Shown: piece after piece, positions 11,990 through 24,183 of the stretch
Layout: the number at the start of each line of letters is the position of its first letter
Position numbering within the stretch: the stretch's first letter is position 1
Source: Gnetum montanum
Lineage: Eukaryota > Streptophyta > Gnetopsida > Gnetales > Gnetaceae
Assembly: GCA_015680685.1 (NCBI GenBank)
Contig: MNCI01001268.1
Coordinates: forward strand, 799,677-854,484
DNA: 54,808 nucleotides
Direction of reading: 5' to 3'
Program-made: the position numbers and the translations under genes
Notes under the pieces: model-generated
The model's input: the letters and a program-made list of their open reading frames with translations, nothing else
Told to the model about the DNA's origin: nothing
Database searches by the model: none

Positions 11990-13030
11990 TTTAAGAAAGA
12001 GCTCCTTGAGCTAAAGGATCTATTGGTTGGCATGGAATATGCATTTTTGAATAAAGAAAACCTGGTAATAATGAATGCCACACTTATTCTTGAATAAAAA
12101 AAGAAGTTGCTAGAAGTTGTTAACAAATGACCAACAACCTTTACCTCATCATATCATGAGCTCATTTGAACTGATCAAAGGATATGCCAACACAAAATAT
12201 ATACATGCTCTTTCATTAAACTAAAAATGCAACTGCAAAGATGCTTGAACCACAAGCTCAAGTAGATCATCAAGGAGGAGATTGAATAACTCTTGAAGGT
12301 GAGGTTCATTTATCCCATTGTAGATAGCAAGTGGGTTAGCTCACTTATTATAGTGTCAAAGAAAGGAGGAAAGTGGAGAGTCTATATAGACTTCAAGCTA
12401 TTAAACATGGCTACTTATAAAGATCACTTTCATTTCCATTTGTGAACCAAGTGTTGGATATGATTGTAGGGCATTGTTACTACAAAATTTTGGATGGTTA
12501 TAGTGGCTATAACCAAATCCAGATTGCACCAAAGGACCAGGCTAAGACAACATTCACAAGTCCCTAGGGGACTTTTACATACAAAAAGATGTCCTTTGAC
12601 CTGTTCAATGCTCCTACTACATTCCAACTATTGGTCTTCACCATATTCCAACAGAAAATTGGTAGTGGGGTAGAAGTCTTCATTAATGAATTCTCTACCT
12701 ATGAGGATACCTTTAAGCAAGCCTTAGATCATTTGGAGCAAGTGCTTCAATGATGTGTAGAAACTAACTTGAGTCTCAATTGGCAAAACCCCATTTAATG
12801 GTTCAAGAAGACATTGTGTTGGGACATCATATTTCAACAAAAGGGATCAAGGTAGACCCGAAAAAAGTAAGGGTTATCCAAGGAATAACCAGACAACCAA
12901 AGACTGTAAAAGATGTCCAATCATTCCTTGAACACATTGGTTACTATAGGCGCTTCATCAAGAACTTCTCAAAGATCACCAAACCATTAGTGGAGCTGAC
13001 AAAGAAAGATGCACCATTCATCTAGACTAA
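11990..13030 (+). pseudogene. E1: reverse transcriptase pseudogene
   Basis: RT domain readable from LLVGMEYAFLNKENLVIMN through WVSSLIIVSKKGGKWRVYID, KDHFHFHL, YYKILDGYSGYNQIQIAPKDQ, KTTFTSPxGTFTYKKMSFDLFNAPTTFQ, to IGSGVEVFINEFSTYED. The catalytic FMDDF box of the family reads FINEF here (12688-12702), so both catalytic aspartates are lost (to N and E). The connection region (KVRVIQGITRQPKTVKDVQS, YYRRFIKNFSKITKPLVEL) is well preserved at 12867-13000. Confidence 0.8.
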
Positions 13031-13490
13031 GGAATGCAAGCATGTATTTTAGTAACTTATGCAAAAGCTTGTAGAAACTCCCATTCTACAAGCACTAAAT
13101 TGGTCTAAACCATTCCATATCATGATAGATGCATCAAACTATGCTTTGTAAGTTGTGCATACATATATGGATTATTAGAAACATCCATACTACATCCACT
13201 TTGCAAGCAGGAGCATTGTGAATGTGCAACTTAACTACACGACCACTAAAAAAGAACTTATGGCAGTGCTATATGCATTGGAGAAATTCAAGCACTATGT
13301 GCGTGGATATAAAGTATTTATGCACACTAACCATAGTGTTATTTGGTTCCTTACGAATAGGCCAACAGTAAGCCCCTGTGTCATATAAAAGCTAATGATC
13401 CTTCAAGAGTTCGATCTTACAATAGTGGATTATAAGGGAACCGAGAATGTGGTTGCTGACCACTTGTCTTGGTTATGATGGGATAGCAAG
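13031..13490 (+). pseudogene. E1: RNase H pseudogene
   Basis: Follows RT without a gap: FHIMIDASNYAL, then NYTTTKKELMAVLYALEKFK, YKVFMHTNHSVIWFL, and VVADHLS. The order is that of Ty3/gypsy RNase H. The aspartate of the usual TDHxAL motif is Asn (AAC at 13329-13331), the same change as in E2. There are in-frame stops (for example after ALxVVHT). Confidence 0.75.
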
Positions 13491-14855
13491 GAGGAGAAGA
13501 TCCCACTATTAGATCAATATCTTGATGAGATCATCTTTACTAGTGTTGTTAATAAATAAGATTCCAAAGGCATTAATTGCTATGACAACATCCTCTCCTA
13601 TCTACTCACATAGGAGATACCACATGAGTGGGACCACAAGAAGAAACAACAATTTCTTTACTAGGCTAAACATTTTATGAAGATCAACAGAAACCTCTAC
13701 AAGGTTTGCATATATGGCCTAGGATGATGGTGTGTACCTAATGTTGATCGACTTTGAGTCCTCTAGGATGCTCATGAAGGTCCTTGTAGGGGCCATCATG
13801 TTGGGAGGTGAATGACCATTAAGATTCTCATGGTAGGATATTATTGGCCCAAAATTTTCAGGGATGCCCATCACTTCTTTTGCTCTTACGATAGATGTTC
13901 GTGATGGAGGGATGACCACACGAATGGAAGGACCTCAACAATGGATTCAACCACTAGAGTGTTTTAATCTATGGGGGATCTATTTCATGGGGTCCATAAT
14001 TCCTATGTCTAATGTGAAGGCCTACATTATTGTGGCTATTGACTATTACATGAAATGGGTTGAAGTTGAGGCCATCACTGACTGTTCATCATCTATGGTG
14101 GCCTAGTTTGTACAACAAAATGTTGTAAACAGGTTTTGGGTGCCACGTGCACTGATTTCTAATAATGATACATATTTCATGGCACCACTTTTCACAAGCT
14201 CATGCAATGCTTGGGGTTGAACATAAATTAACAACTTCATACCACCCCCAAGCAAATAGTCAAGTCGAAGTCACCAATAGAAAAATAACCAAAATACTGA
14301 CTCATACTATTAGTAAATATATGAAGGATTGGAGTAGTAAACTCAATGATGCCCTTAGGGCTTATCATTCAACATGGAAACTTTTTATTAGGTACTCTCC
14401 CTAATATTTAGTGTACAAAAAACTCCCAACACTTCCCATCCAAGCATAACTTCATACACTTTCAACTACATGTGACCTTAACTTGGACCTAATTCTAGTA
14501 CAATAAGAAAGATTAATGAACCTCAACTTCATATTTAGTGGCCTTGTCATCAAACAAAGTGCACAAGGCACATAGTAAACAATGCCATGACCTCAGGATT
14601 AGGAAAGCAAAGTTTCAACCAAAAGATAAGGTGCTCTACTAGAACCCCATGCATGCACCTCAATGAACAAAATTTCAAAAGCTATGGGAGGACACTTACA
14701 TCATTTATAAAACTTTTCCAGCTAGGGCCATGATGATCTACCACCCTGATAGTCCAAATAAAAGATTATTAGTTAACAATGAGCAACTAAAACCTTTCCA
14801 TGAACCACAATTAACAATGGGAATAATGCCTCAACCAATGGCTAAGCATGCTTGA
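13491..14855 (+). pseudogene. E1: integrase pseudogene
   Basis: A degraded zinc-binding N-terminus (13750-13900) is followed by the core: QQWIQPLECFNLWGIYFMG, AYIIVAIDYYMKWVEVEAI, then ALISNNDTYF, where the second catalytic Asp of the DDE triad is Asn (14161-14163). QVEVTNRKITKIL keeps the Glu. The C-terminal part (YHSTWKLFIRYSP, later KVQPKDKV-like and GPYII-like segments) ends at a TGA at 14853-14855, just before the internal polypurine tract. Confidence 0.75.
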
Positions 14856-14880
14856 TCTTTTAGATCTTCCCCTTCCAACT

Positions 14881-14895
14881 TAGTCATGGGGGAGA
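14881..14895 (+). promoter_or_regulatory. E1: internal polypurine tract after pol
   Basis: TAGTCATGGGGGAGA lies 25 bases after the pol stop. It is nearly the same sequence as the 3' polypurine tract that precedes the LTR in E2 (CAGTCATGGGGGTA). E2 and E3 carry the same element at the same place. A role as an extra plus-strand primer is inferred. Confidence 0.55.
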
Positions 14896-15507
14896 TGGCC
14901 ATCCATGCTAAGATTTTGTAAGGTGGCTCCTTGGTTTGTAACTTTTTTTTTGTTTTACACTGTCTTTAGTGCATTTTCCATTTTCTTGAGTATTTTATGA
15001 TTTTTCCTATATTTTACTTTATTTGTATTTTTCTTACATTTCTTCCTTTTTCTTTATGGCCATCAATACTTTAGTGCCAACTACAGCTACTAATTGATAA
15101 TGGTTTGTAACTTCATTGATTACTTGATTACAAATGACAATTTCATTTTAGAATCTTAATGCTTACTAATGGGATATTGATTTTTCTCATGATAATAGGC
15201 AGTGAGTCCATGTCATCCACCACTCCACACAACTCTATGGTGTTCCCTCATTTTGGAAATATGAGATCCCTTCTTAATAATAACTTAAATTGAATTCATG
15301 ACCTTGGTACTTTTCAAATTTCAAACGAGTTAAATGAATGAAGAAGGTTGTGACTTCAAGGGGATTTGTCACTTTTGTACTTACCTACTGTTTAGGGTTG
15401 CATGAGTATTTTCATGGATTTTGCACCATTTCTCCATTGACCAATAAATAGGAAGTAATGTCTTTGCATGGTGTGGTTCCCATTTTTTTTAAAAAAACCA
15501 AACAAAC
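14896..15507 (+). other. E1: spacer between pol and ORF3, first part
   Basis: Non-coding T-rich sequence (TTTTTTTTGTTTTACAC motif near 14943) with no ORF. It is interrupted at 15507 by E2 and resumes at 25405. Homologous stretches occur at 22500-24120 in E2 and 34391-36374 in E3. Confidence 0.6.
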
Positions 15508-16352
15508 TGATAAATCATGTTTTTCAATGCTTTGATATCAGGGTGGCCATGATATTAGGTATGTGATATTGTAGCCCAAGATGCGATATCGTACATTCAA
15601 TATCATAGGGTTACTCCTGGGTCTATAAACATAGCACCCAGGCACACAATTGGGAGTAAGTTTTTGATAGTTAAGTAGTGAAACTCTTGCAATTTGTCCA
15701 TTTGAAAGTTAGAATATTTTCCAAGTGCCTGCAGTAGGAGGTCTAAGTGTGAATGGATTTTTATTCAAGCATCGATGTACCTAAACACACCAGTGTGTTG
15801 GCAATAAAGATGAACTCTTTGATCCATTCCTTGCAACACTTGAGACTTTCTTTCTTATGCATTTATATATTGTGATTTCATGCAATTTACATTAATGTCA
15901 TTAATGCAATAGTTAATTTTGATCAATCAAAAAAATCATTAAAATACCACTTTGAGCATATGTGTGACGCTTGGTAGCTTAGAAACGATTAGCGTTTGAC
16001 AGCCTAGTAGTGTTTGCACAAAGTTCAAGATGTGTCCAGGAAGTGGAAACGGTTACTTGTGTTAGGCTAGACTAGAATATAGTTTACTTAGCAATTATCA
16101 CTCTTAATTTTATTCTTGTTCTAGGTGAGTAATTTCATAAAAACACAAAATAATAAAAATATTATGCCTCAGTCACACTTAATCATACAATTGCATTTCA
16201 CAAGTGGCATTGGAAAGACAACAAACGGACAACAAATACGCACTATTTAGCTCTAGCATACTTAGTAATTATAGTTTGCAGAATTTGATCGGATCATACA
16301 TGAATGCCTGTGATTCATATGGTTGAGCGTAGGGGTACCTTGCTACTCATCA
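15508..16352 (+). mobile_element. E2: 5' LTR
   Basis: 845 bp, TGATAAATCATG ... CTCATCA. U3 holds degenerate palindromes built on GATATC (15533-15600). TATA box TATAAAC at 15624-15630, flanked by CCTGGG and CCCAGG as a short inverted repeat. Polyadenylation block TTGGCAATAAAGATGAAC near 15798-15815. It is the partner of 24535-25404. Confidence 0.88.
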
Positions 16353-16353
16353 T

Positions 16354-16371
16354 TGGCATCGTTGCCGGGGA
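16354..16371 (+). other. E2: primer binding site (tRNA-Asp)
   Basis: TGGCATCGTTGCCGGGGA differs at one or two positions from the exact complement of the plant tRNA-Asp 3' end. It begins two bases after the LTR. Confidence 0.85.
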
Positions 16372-16525
16372 CTATAGTTCTTTGTGCACTATCTAAACCA
16401 AGTGAAACTTAGTAACCTCATTGTTCAAACCCTAAGAGTTAAATCCTATGAAAACAAAAATTATTATCATTAAATTAAATCTCAACTGCACACTATTTAT
16501 TAACACAAAATTTTTTTTTCTCATA

Positions 16526-18760
16526 GGATCCCATCTTTTCCTAGGGAAGTTTAGGTGCATCAACAATACCAGGTGGTATATGCTCATCCTAATGAGTATG
16601 TACTAGACTTTACCCTCATCTTGCATTAAGATGAACTGATGCGATGGTGCGATATGGAAGGCAACATAGTGTTGCCACCTGATCGATCTGTTCCAAAAAT
16701 TCTCCAACTAATGCTCGCGTGACATGGGCTTCAACATCTCCATGGAGAATATGAGATGCAAGACCTCGACTTAAGGGATTATCATCCCACTGAAGCACAA
16801 AGATTAAGGGATCGTCAACAAGAGCACCAAAACAAACTTGTCACAAACTTGCAAAGGGTAAGGGGTGAAATATTTTTCCACCTCTGCTTGGTCCAATTGA
16901 TAAAGGCAAGTACTTATTTTGTGATTCTCCTCTCTTTGACTTTGTTCGAGCCCTTAACCACAATGTACAATCCACAATCCATAATCCTGGTTCTAGTCAA
17001 AACGGATCCAATGACAAAAATGGATCTAGAGAAGTAAGTTAAGAAAAGCAGGACAAAGAAGATCATAATCACGATCATGGTCATGAGCATCGAAGGAAGG
17101 GTCATAGGTGTCAGCTCAAAGTAAGTTCTCCTTCCTCTTCCCCTTCATCGTTGTCATCTTCTTCTTCATCTAGTTCAAATTGTAGTTGCAAAAGAAATAA
17201 CCATGATGGAGGTGACCGATGGGATCAAAACAATAGAAGGGACTGTTAGGACTATTGTGACTGAATACGTGGGTAGTCCAGAGAGGCCCATCATCAAGAA
17301 AGAAGGGCTAATAGAAAACATCGTAGACATCACCATCATGGCCTTGATGAACCTCTACTTGCTACTTGGGACATGTTGAATATTGCAGAGGCTGTGAGGA
17401 TTCCAACAAGGCATGTGAAGAACAATAAAATAAAGAGGCTAGATATGAACAACATCCCTCGGTTTGAGGGAGGATATGATGCTGATCCACATAATCATTT
17501 TCAAGCCTTCCAAGATGCATGTGCCTTGCAGAATATTGAAAATGACTGGCAAAAACTGAAATTATTTCCAAAGACATTTATAGAGGAAGTAGAAAATTGG
17601 TATCAATCCTTGGAACTAGAATCAATCAAGTGGTAGAGTATGATATTAGAATTATTCAATGACAAATATTAAACGTATTCTTGAGTATCCAATTTAAGAA
17701 AATAAATTCAAGGGTGGAAATAAGGGAATCATGAGCCCTTGGATGCTACTATTGGCTAATACTACTCTTTGTTGTATAGGTGTCCCGACCATGGATAGTC
17801 TCAGCTTGATCAACTTTGCCATATCATAGATGGGTTGCGGTCTGAAACTAGGAAAACCCTTGGTATTTATGCTCAAGTGAGATTAACAGAGTTAAGCATC
17901 CATCAGATTTGAAAATTAATTAAGCATGTAGCCAAGGAGGAGGAAGAACTGAGAAAACATGAAAGTGCAGAAGAATACAATAGGGACCCTTATAATCAGA
18001 AAAAGGTGTTTGATTTTGTAACAGTGAAGATGAATTCACCAAAGATGAGATAGTTAATCAAAAAACCTTGCCATTCCAAAAATTTCAATCAAAAATCACA
18101 GCTAAGATTGATGAATTATAGGACTCCATGGATAATAGGTTTCAAGCTATCTTAAAAATTGTTGAAGAGTCCAAGGAGCAAAGTGATGAACGTGAGCGTC
18201 GAAGGTGTAAGGAGGCTGAACATGCCATATCTAAAGGTAAAGGTAAAATGGTTGTGGATAACAATTTAGATGATGATGGTGGATGTGACATCTACCAATA
18301 TGAACATTCTAAAGGGTGTTGTCCAATTTTATCACACTTGCAAGAATATGGGATGTATACCTTACATCCACGACCTACACAAAGGCAAACGCCCAAAAGA
18401 TTACCTTATGCACAAGGCAATTCTCGACAGTTCCACCAACCACAGCAATACTATCCAAGTGGAACTCCACCGCAACCTTATGAATTATACCAACAATGGA
18501 AACAACCACAATCGTGGGCATTGCCACCTCCAAGACAACAATACCCTTACTAGCAACCAGATTCCTACGATTACTATGTTCAGCAACCTTCATCTCCAAG
18601 GGACTTCTTTAGTCATGTTGCTACTTACCATCCTCACCACTACCCTCTTGAAGCATACCAATCGCCTTATCCAAGAAGGGATGCCACCTACTACCCTCAT
18701 GCACCTCCTATTCCTACACCTACTCCTCCACCTCTTACATAGCTACCACCTACTCTATCC
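16526..18760 (+). pseudogene. E2: gag pseudogene
   Basis: The initiator ATG found in E1 is not preserved. The gag core is clear at 17370-17900: TRHVKNNKIKRLDMNNIPRF, FQAFQDACALQNIENDWQKL, VENWYQSLELESIKW, and HIIDGLRSETRKTLGIYAQ. This is a Retrotrans_gag type core. A charged hinge (KEEEELRKHESAEEYNRDPY) follows, then a C-x4-H-type patch (GCDIYQYEHSKGCCP, 18280-18330), then a Gln/Pro/Tyr-rich low-complexity tail to about 18740. No CCHC knuckle is visible. Stops occur at several places and the tail continues in two frames (18128-18553 and around 18560-18760). Confidence 0.8.
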
Positions 18761-19480
18761 ATGCAAGGTGAATTTCTTGCACAACCACAACAAAGAAATG
18801 CTACAAGGGTAGTTAATCTACAATTGGTTAACCCATCAAGTGGGTTAGAACCACGAACAAAGAAAAGACCCTTCTTCCAACCTCACAGTCCACCAAAGCC
18901 CTCAGAAACATTGGTGGTTGGTAACCCTACTCCTCCAACATCCTCTGTTTCCTCTTTATCTGAGTCTCCTTCAAATCAAAATCCTTCTCAAATCCATACT
19001 GTAATGTTGACACATGCTATATCTAATTGGATTCAAGCTAGTAACCTACCCAAAGAATTAGTTGATCTCGGGAGTCCCTTAGTTTATTTGCAAAATGCTA
19101 GGAATGAACATTGTAAAGCTCTTCTTGACTCTACTTTCGGTGTTAATTTGATCTCACATGAGATGTACACAATGTGGAATCTTCCTCCCTTGAAGAAGAG
19201 AAACATTTGACTAGAATTGGCAGACCAGTCCATCACTGTTTCATTGGAACTGGTTGAGGACATCGTCACCACCATTTGTGGGTGGTCATATTCCATTGAC
19301 TTCCTAGTAATAAAAGTGGAGAACTACAAGGGGGACTTTCCAATTATTATGGGAAAGGCATGGCTAAGTATCGTTGATGCCAAAATGGGCATTAGAGATC
19401 TTTCCTTGGAACTATCAAAATAAAATGAGTTTGGGAATATCTAGAAGGAGAGAGTTCCATGTATCGTGTACAATGATTCA
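18761..19480 (+). pseudogene. E2: aspartic protease pseudogene with linker
   Basis: A Pro/Ser-rich linker (from MQGEFLAQPQQRNATR) leads into a retropepsin-like fold: HCKALLDSTFGVNLISHEMY, where the active site reads D-S-T rather than D-S/T-G, then LADQSITVSLELVEDIVTTI, DFLVIKVEN, and GDFPIIMGKAWLSIVDAKMG. A single TGA (19208-19210) separates the two halves and a TAA follows at 19421-19423. The order of blocks is standard for Ty3/gypsy. The loss of the active-site Gly makes activity unlikely. Confidence 0.75.
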
Positions 19481-19599
19481 GGGTGCCATTGTGCGCAAAA
19501 GTTGTGGTCAGTAAAGAAAACATCTATCTCTGCATACAAGCAGTGTGCACTAGAAGCTGATATCCAAAGAAGTTTGTATGTAGCAGCCCCTTGAATTAA

Positions 19600-20600
19600 A
19601 GATGTTACTGGCTAGAATGGAGTACATATTTTTGAAAAATGGGAGGCTGGTTATCATTAACACAAAGCTTGGTACTGAACAAAAGAGAAAGTTAATAAAA
19701 GTTATGAAAAAATGGTTAGCAGCCTTTGCCTAGTCATATTCTGAACTTACTAGGATAGATCCAAGAATATGCTAGCACCAAATATACACTGACCTCACCA
19801 TCAAGCCGAAACAACAACTGTAGCGGTGTTTGAATCCCAAGTTAAAATAGATTATCAAAGAGGAGATTTAATAACTCCTCAAAGTGGGATTCATCTACAC
19901 TATCATAGATAGTGAGTGGGTCAGTACACTCATGATCATACCAAAGAAATGAGAAGGCAAATGGTGGGTGTGCATGGATTTTCGGTTGTTCAACATGGCA
20001 ACTTTCAAAGATCATTTTTCATTACCTTTTGTCAACCAAGTGCTGGACACCATTTCTGGGCATTGTTATTATAGCTTTCTAGATGGTTATAGTGGCTATA
20101 ACCAAATTTGGATTACACTAGAGGACTAGGCAAAGACAACTTTCACAAGTCCTTGGGGGACTTTTGCTTACCGTTAGATGTCATTTGGTCTATGTAATGC
20201 CCCAACCACATTTCAACGATTAGTTCTTAGCATTTTCCAACAATAGATTGGTAGTGGGGTATAAGACTTTATGGATGATTTTTCTAGCTATGGAGCTACG
20301 TTTGAGCAAGCCTTGGACCATCTTGACCAGGTGTTGAAGAGATGTGTCAAAACAAACCTTTGACTCAATTGGCATAAGAGCTATCTTATGATCTAGGAAG
20401 GTATAGTATTGGGGTAGTACATCTTAAAAGCAAGAATCAAGGTGGACCCTAAAAAAATAAGGGTCATCCAAGGAATAACCCACCAACCCAAAACAATCAA
20501 AGAAGTTTGGTCATTCCTTGGTTATATTGGCTACTACTGGTGATTCATCAAGAATTTTTCCAAAATCGCCAAGCCATTGGTAGAATTGACAAAGAAGGAT
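19600..20600 (+). pseudogene. E2: reverse transcriptase pseudogene with intact FMDD box
   Basis: The best-preserved RT in the window. Blocks in order: MEYIFLKNGRLVIINTKLG, WVSTLMIIPKKxEGKWWVCMD, NMATFKDHFSLPFVNQVLD, SFLDGYSGYNQIWITLED, KTTFTSPWGTFAYRxMSFG, LCNAPTTFQRLVLSIFQQ, and the catalytic DFMDDFSSYG (FMDD codons at 20268-20279). Then a connection segment, VIQGITHQPKTIKEVWSFLG. At least eight in-frame stops; several sit where the family has Trp or Arg (TGG to TAG, CGA to TGA). FMDDFS wording is typical of the Athila/Tat branch. Confidence 0.85.
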
Positions 20601-21070
20601 GCATCGTTCATCTAGACCCCTACATGTAAAGCAACATTTCAACAATTGAAGTAAAATCTTGTTAAAACCCCCATTCTTCAAGCACCAGATTGGTTTAGAC
20701 CATTTCATGTGATGACCGATGCATCAAATTATGATTTGGGGGTAGTGCTTACGTAGATGGATGATCAAAAATGTCCATAGTACATTCACTACGTAATTTG
20801 GAGCATTACAGGTGCACAACTAAGCTACACCACCATAGAAAAGGGGCTAACGGCAGTGGTGTTCACCTTAGAGAAGTTCAGGCACTATGTGCTTGGCTAC
20901 AAAGTGTTTGTGCACACAAATCATAGCGCCATTAGATTTCTAATGAACAAACCAACGGTGAGTCCTTGTGTCATACGGTGGCTCATGATTTTGTAAGAAT
21001 TTGATCTCACAATGATAGATCGTAAAGGTGTGGAGAATGTGATCGTAGATCACTTATCACAAATAAGATG
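20601..21070 (+). pseudogene. E2: RNase H pseudogene
   Basis: FHVMTDASNYDLGVVLT starts the domain, followed by TTIEKGLTAVVFTLEKFRHY, YKVFVHTNHSAIRFLMNKPT, and ENVIVDHLSQIRWN. The catalytic Asp of TDHxAI is Asn (AAT at 20919-20921), as in E1, and the Glu of the usual KELLAVV-type block is Gly (KGLTAVV), so it is inactive. Length and order are normal for the family. Confidence 0.78.
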
Positions 21071-22450
21071 GAATAACAAGGAGAAAGAGAGTCCTTTATC
21101 TGATCAATTCCCTGATGAATCTCTCCTTGTAGGTGCTATTAATGCATAAATGCCCAATGAACAAAAATGGTATGACACCATCCTCACTTATTTTCTTAAG
21201 TAAGAATTTTTGTAATGGTTGGACACTAGAAAGAAACAATAGTTTCTTCATCGGGTCAAGCATTTCATGGAGATTAATGGAAACATTTATAAAGTTTTTC
21301 CTGATGGCCTGGTACGCTAGTGTGTCCCTAATACGGATCAGTTGCACATTCTCTAGGATGCTCACAAAGGTCCTTATGGGAGCCATTATGTTGAGAGACA
21401 CATAGCCATAAAAATCCTCATGGAAAGGTATTATTGACCAAAAATCTTCATGGATGCATGTTAAGTCATCCGCGCTTGTGATCATTGCTAGAGGGATGAA
21501 GGAATGATAGCTCAAATGGAGGGACCACAACAATGGATACAACCTCTTGAGTCATTCGATATTTGGGGCATTGACATTATGGATCCTATCGCACCTCTAT
21601 CAAATGGAAAGGCATATATAATAGTCACAGTTGACTATTGTACTAGGTGGATAGAAGTAGTAGCTGTCACCGACTGTACATCCACCACCACTACTCGATT
21701 TGTACAAAAAAACATCATAAATAGGTTTTCCATACCTTGTGCATTAATTTCTAATAATGGAACTCATTTTATAGGTGCCACTTTCTAGAAACTAATGCAA
21801 CGCTTGGGGGTTGAGCATAAACTCAAAACTCCATATCTCCCCTAAGCCAATGGTCAAGCTAAGGTCACTAATTGGGAGATTACAAAAATCATAATGCATA
21901 TCATTAGCAAATATCGAAGGGACTGGAGCACTAAATTAAATGATGCCATTTGGGCCTATTACTCTATATGGAAGCTTCCTATAGGTTATTCTCCTATGAG
22001 CTTGTGTACAGAAAACTACCAACATTGCCCATCCAATGCGAGCTTCGTACACTCTCTACAACCTATGACCTTGACCTAAATCTAAGTCTAGCACAGAAAG
22101 AACGATTGATGAACCTTAAATTGCTAGATGAAAATTGGTTAATGGCCTTGTCATCCAACAAAATTCATAAGGCATTCAACAAGAAACACCATGAACTCAA
22201 AATAAGAAAAGTCAAGTTTCAACCAAGAGACAAGGTTCCCTATTGGAATCCTGCACATGTACCCCAACGAACCAAATTTTAAACATTGTGGGAAGGACCT
22301 TACATCATTGATGAGACTTTTCCATCTAGGGCCATGATCATCTACAAACTTGATAGCCCAAATAAGAAACAATTAGTCAATATTCAACAAATAAAACCTT
22401 TCCATGAGCTCAAGCCAACCAATGCACCAAACACCTCGCTAGATGGATAG
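21071..22450 (+). pseudogene. E2: integrase pseudogene
   Basis: Zinc-binding N-terminus (21370-21500) with RHIAIKILMERYY and VIRACDHC, then the core: FDIWGIDIMDPIAPLSNGKA, IIVTVDYCTRWIEVVAVTDC, ALISNNGTHFIGATF, and GQAKVTNWEITKII. The first Asp is present, but the second is Asn (21753-21755) and the catalytic Glu is Lys, so two of three DDE residues are lost. The C-terminal domain continues with KLNDAIWAYYSIWKLPIGYS and a KVKFQPRDKV segment, and the frame ends near 22450, before the internal polypurine tract. Confidence 0.8.
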
Positions 22451-22485
22451 CCACGCTCAATCTTTTGGATCTCTTCCTTCCAACT

Positions 22486-22500
22486 TAGTTGTGGGGGAGA
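22486..22500 (+). promoter_or_regulatory. E2: internal polypurine tract after pol
   Basis: TAGTTGTGGGGGAGA, placed exactly like 14881-14895 in E1 and 34378-34390 in E3. Compare the 3' tract of E3 (TAGTTGTGGGGGTA). Confidence 0.55.
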
Positions 22501-24160
22501 TAGCCACCCATACTAACACTTCTTATGGCTCCTAAGTCCTTTAACTTTTTTTTGTTTCACACATTTTTGATTTTACAACTTTTTGTTTTCATCTTCTTTG
22601 TTTTACATATTTGTATTTTTTAAGGATATTGATCTTTTCTTAATTTTTTTTGTTTTATACTATTATTAATATATTCAATATGTATTTTCTACTCTTTTAC
22701 TTTATTTTATTTTCTTTTATGGTTATGTTTGCTTGTGTTTGATGTGTTTCTCTACTTTGTCTACTAATAAGCTAGCAAATACAATGGTAATGCACTAATC
22801 GATGGTGGTATGCTTCATTTGTAATTTGATTGTTGATGTCTAGTTTCTAACTTTAAATGTTGTTACTGATGACTGGGACATGGTTTCTTTTCATGTAATA
22901 AGAAATGAGTCTACATCATCCATCCATCCACATACTCTATGGTTTTTCTTGGTTTTGAAAGTATGCAGTTTCTTCTTCATTAATGCAACTTTAATAAATT
23001 AGTGACTTGTGTAGTTTCTAGAATTGGGAAGGAATCAAACGTTTGGACAAGGTGTGGCTTCAAAAGGATTCTTTATTCTTCATGTTTTTCTATTTTCCTA
23101 TGTACAGGAGTGTTTTTGTTAGCTTCTCACCATTCTGTGTCATTTCATAATAGGAAGTCAAATAAGTCCTTGCATGGTGTGGTTCTCATCACAAGAAAAA
23201 AAGGAGAAAAGAGATGAGGATTCAAAGCACACCCCTTGGACAAAATAAATGCAAAAAACACATGGGTCTTTGCATGGTGTGGTTTCAATTAAAAAAAACA
23301 CGGAAATTCAAAGCACACTCCTTAAACCAAATAAAAGGGCTACAAGCAATAGTTATGAGACTCGTCTTGTCTCCTCTAACTAAGGCCCTTTCTCACTTCC
23401 TACATTCACTCCAATTTGGAATGGTGGTTGTTTTGTGGGAGCATTCTTGTGTTTTAGGGGATGGACTAGCCTTAGAATGTTGATGCAAAGTCATTAAAAA
23501 TGGTTGGTTTTGATCTGGATTGAGGATGGATCCTACCAAGTCATTTAATCACAAACTCCACAAGGGACTACATGTGACCATAATTCGGACCTCCATTCCA
23601 CTCTCTCTATCACCCATCTATGCTTTTCATGCCTCACCTCACTGTCGATTTCATGTTTTGATTCAATGTTCTAGTTTGATGTGTTGGGTTTCTTAGTCAA
23701 TTACTTTTGGGTTTTTGTACTTAACTTTCCATAACCATTAATCATCCATGGTGTCTATGAACTCCTTGGTTTGAAGTTATGCAAGGGCATAAAATGTCTG
23801 TGCCTACTTTGGGGAGGACCCACTTGCATATCTTTTGGTTTGGTTAAGTTAAGTTCTTTACCCTTAGACATTGTTACAATTAAATTCTTTTTATTTATCC
23901 AATCCATGTCATCCAATTATACGCACCTTCACAACTATTTGTAATGAACTCCTTTTTATTGTTGTCAATGCCCTCTTTCCAGTATTCCTTGTGTTATGCT
24001 TTTCTTGAATTGTATGGATTACTTCTCTTACTTAACCCATTCATCAGTCTTTCCACTAACAATATCAAGCAACCATTCTATCACAATCACAACATGACTA
24101 AATAAAATCACTAACGAGATAAGGTATGTAGCCATGATTTGTTGCACTACATATACTAAT
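22501..24160 (+). other. E2: non-coding spacer after pol
   Basis: T-rich, no ORF of coding character. It contains an imperfect tandem duplication of about 95 bp: the block starting TTGCATGGTGTGGTT with ATTCAAAGCACAC occurs near 23174 and again near 23273. The same region exists in E1 (15240-15507 plus 25405 onward) and E3. Confidence 0.6.
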
Positions 24161-24183
24161 CCTTGGTTATGTTGTGATTGCAG
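24150..24183 (+). promoter_or_regulatory. E2: branch-point and 3' splice acceptor-like site at the lost ORF3 start
   Basis: ACTAATCC (branch-point-like) is followed about 25 bases later by TTGTGATTGCAG ending at 24183. In E1 and E3 the matching sequence sits directly before the ORF3 ATG (26723 and 36375). The site suggests that ORF3 was expressed from a spliced mRNA. In E2 it is followed by non-ORF3 sequence and the ATG is lost. Confidence 0.45.

Noticed and set aside
18270-18812. 180-codon plus-strand ORF rich in Met, Thr and Leu
   Set aside because: Largely an alternative frame of the Gln/Pro-rich gag tail of E2; the gag frame is the one conserved with E3.
21096-21542. 148-codon minus-strand ORF in E2
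   Set aside because: Shadow of the plus-strand integrase N-terminus, which has clear HHCC and core motifs in that region.
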